6,626 bases of DNA, taken from contig JANYBF010000181.1 in the NCBI GenBank assembly GCA_025360895.1, positions 1-6,626 of the forward strand, in the 5' to 3' direction. Below, one piece after another: positions 5,947 through 6,626 of the stretch. The translations under genes were made by a program, and so were the position numbers. Origin of the DNA: Verrucomicrobiota bacterium (GTDB taxonomy: Bacteria > Verrucomicrobiota > Verrucomicrobiia > Limisphaerales > JADLHS01). The first letter of the stretch is position 1. Every line of letters begins with the position of its first letter. Under the pieces are notes generated by a model. That model worked only from the letters and a program-made list of their open reading frames with translations, was not told where the DNA came from and ran no database searches.

Positions 5947-6201
5947 AAATGACCGCCGAATCGTTTGATGCGTAGGCTCTGAACCAACACCTCAACCAAG
6001 ACGGGGCACCGGCCCATCCATAAATAATGGTTGCGAATCAAAAAACCACCTCCAACGAATATGGGTCTATGCCTCCAACCATCGGGCCTCATTCCTGGCC
6101 GCCGCACCCGATTCCAAGCAAAAACCCACGCTCCTCTTTACCAATCGCCATCAATAATCCGGCTTGTTTTGAAAACTACGCGGCACAAGAAATTGTTTCG
6201 C
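5947..6201. other. Non-coding stretch between pgm and the tRNA promoter
   Basis: I see no supportable gene here. Short open frames on both strands have no ribosome-binding sites and no recognisable product. Small hairpins exist (GGGC/GCCC near 6006-6020, CCAT/ATGG near 6017-6030), but none has the stem plus T-run expected of a strong terminator for pgm. Confidence 0.5.
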
Positions 6202-6230
6202 TTGAGCCGGGCAGAAACGCTAGCTAAGAT
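6202..6230 (+). promoter_or_regulatory. Sigma70-type promoter for tRNA-Cys
   Basis: TTGAGC (6202-6207) and TAAGAT (6225-6230) are separated by exactly 17 bp. Each box matches the consensus at four of six positions. Transcription would start around 6237-6239, leaving only a few bases of leader before the mature tRNA at 6242. Placement and spacing make this the best promoter call in the window. Confidence 0.65.
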
Positions 6231-6241
6231 GGCAAGTGGAA

Positions 6242-6316
6242 GGCGGGGTAGCCAAGTGGTAAGGCACGGCTCTGCAAAAGCTGCATTCGTCGGTTCGATT
6301 CCGACCCTCGCCTCCA
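6242..6316 (+). tRNA. tRNA-Cys (anticodon GCA)
   Basis: This is a full cloverleaf of 75 bases including the encoded CCA. The acceptor GGCGGGG (6242-6248) pairs with CCTCGCC (6306-6312), with one G-U. The D stem is GCC/GGC (6251-6253 and 6263-6265) with an AAGTGGTAA loop. The anticodon stem is CGGCT/AGCTG (6267-6271 and 6279-6283), one G-U, with loop CTGCAAA, so the anticodon is GCA at 6274-6276. The variable region is five bases (6284-6288). The T stem is GTCGG/CCGAC with loop TTCGATT. The discriminator base at 6313 is U, the main identity element for cysteinyl-tRNA synthetase, and CCA follows at 6314-6316. It reads UGC and UGU codons. Its 3' half is a typical attachment site for integrases, and a probable integrase gene begins downstream in the same direction. 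Confidence 0.97.
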
Positions 6317-6356
6317 GCCCTTTTGTTGGGATTTGTGAGGAAAAAGAGCGAAAAAA

Positions 6357-6421
6357 GGCCGAGTTTCAGTGAAACCTTCAGTAGCCGGACAACCGGGCTA
6401 CAATCTGAAACGAACCCGGCC
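6357..6421. repeat. Imperfect inverted repeat between tRNA-Cys and the integrase
   Basis: Nested complementary arms are visible: GGCC (6357-6360) with GGCC (6418-6421), GTTTCAG (6363-6369) with CTGAAAC (6405-6411), and an inner hairpin TAGCCGG (6382-6388) with CCGGGCTA (6393-6400, one bulged G) around the loop ACAA. Together they could form a long interrupted stem. It has no T-run, so it is not a classical terminator. Its place between a tRNA and an integrase suggests a recombinase or accessory-protein binding site or an integrase leader structure; that is inference. Confidence 0.5.
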
Positions 6422-6478
6422 ACTACTCGCTGACGGGAGCGGATCGAGTTGGTTCATAGTCATAAAATGAAAAATGAC

Positions 6479-6626
6479 ATGAAACAACGATACAGCGTGT
6501 TCCTTCGCCCGTGGGGTGTTTATTACTGCCAGGACAACACCACCGGCCAGCAGGAAACCCTCAAGACCCGCGACAAGGACGAAGCCTTTCGGCTCGTCGC
6601 GGCCAAGAACGAGAACGAAGAAGCCC
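6479..6626 (+). CDS. Probable tyrosine recombinase/integrase, N-terminal 49 residues (runs off the window)
   Basis: The frame is open from ATG 6479 to the window end, starting MKQRYSVFLRPWGVYYCQDN and continuing TTGQQETLKTRDKDEAFRLVAAKNENEEA. The pattern 'short beta-strand with YY, T-TG-Q-SLKT-D-DEA--L---KNE' is what I remember of the N-terminal arm domain of Verrucomicrobial tyrosine-type integrases. The catalytic domain with its Arg-His-Arg-Tyr residues would lie beyond the window, so this cannot be confirmed here. An in-frame ATG at 6467 would add four residues (MKND); 6479 is preferred because MKQR-Y is the usual opening. No Shine-Dalgarno is seen before either. The position about 160 bp after tRNA-Cys, same strand, strongly supports an integrase. 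A non-mobile DNA-binding protein is the alternative. Confidence 0.62.
   Translation, partial: MKQRYSVFLRPWGVYYCQDNTTGQQETLKTRDKDEAFRLVAAKNENEEA

Noticed and set aside
6031..6372. 113-codon plus-strand frame running through tRNA-Cys
   Set aside because: It spans a complete tRNA gene and its promoter and has no recognisable protein features.

Overview
This looks like a bacterial chromosome fragment of roughly 58-60% GC over its core genes. My best guess is Verrucomicrobiota, near the Pedosphaera/Limisphaerales group. That guess rests on remembered resemblance of three things: the tail-end integrase N-terminus, the LysM protein with its 'VESNDYPTYI...CPEQTIRDIIIADVN' block, and short SQLS-type repeat peptides. 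No 16S or search result backs it. None of the start codons has a strong Shine-Dalgarno sequence.

Left part, minus strand (1-2098). The complete purine-biosynthesis gene purM (1031-2098) is followed by a compact type II toxin-antitoxin pair: antitoxin 713-931, RelE/StbE-like toxin 425-709. Directly after the toxin lies a second, broken copy of the last ~116 bp of purM (298-413), about 83% identical to the intact 3' end. Beyond it an unrecognised open frame (1-288) runs off the window at a clearly lower GC (about 44%). The TA pair is thus bracketed by two purM 3' ends, which looks like an insertion or recombination scar at the purM 3' end.

Middle part, plus strand (2214-5946). Divergent from purM is a 462-residue membrane-anchored protein with a C-terminal LysM domain. 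Four bases later comes dtd (D-aminoacyl-tRNA deacylase). A 246-bp gap with a degenerate hexamer repeat separates dtd from pgm (phosphoglucomutase, 546 aa from the preferred start). These are housekeeping genes with intact catalytic motifs.

Right part (5947-6626). A non-coding stretch ends in a good sigma70-type promoter driving a complete tRNA-Cys(GCA) with encoded CCA. About 160 bp further on, after a large imperfect inverted repeat, the 5' end of a probable tyrosine-recombinase integrase begins in the same direction. This is the usual layout of an integrative element lodged at a tRNA 3' end, so the right edge of the window is probably the start of a mobile region.

The window therefore holds a conserved core (purM, LysM protein, dtd, pgm, tRNA-Cys) with a small accessory scar on the left and a probable mobile element starting on the right. 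I see no CRISPR array, no rRNA and no clearly new multi-gene defence system.
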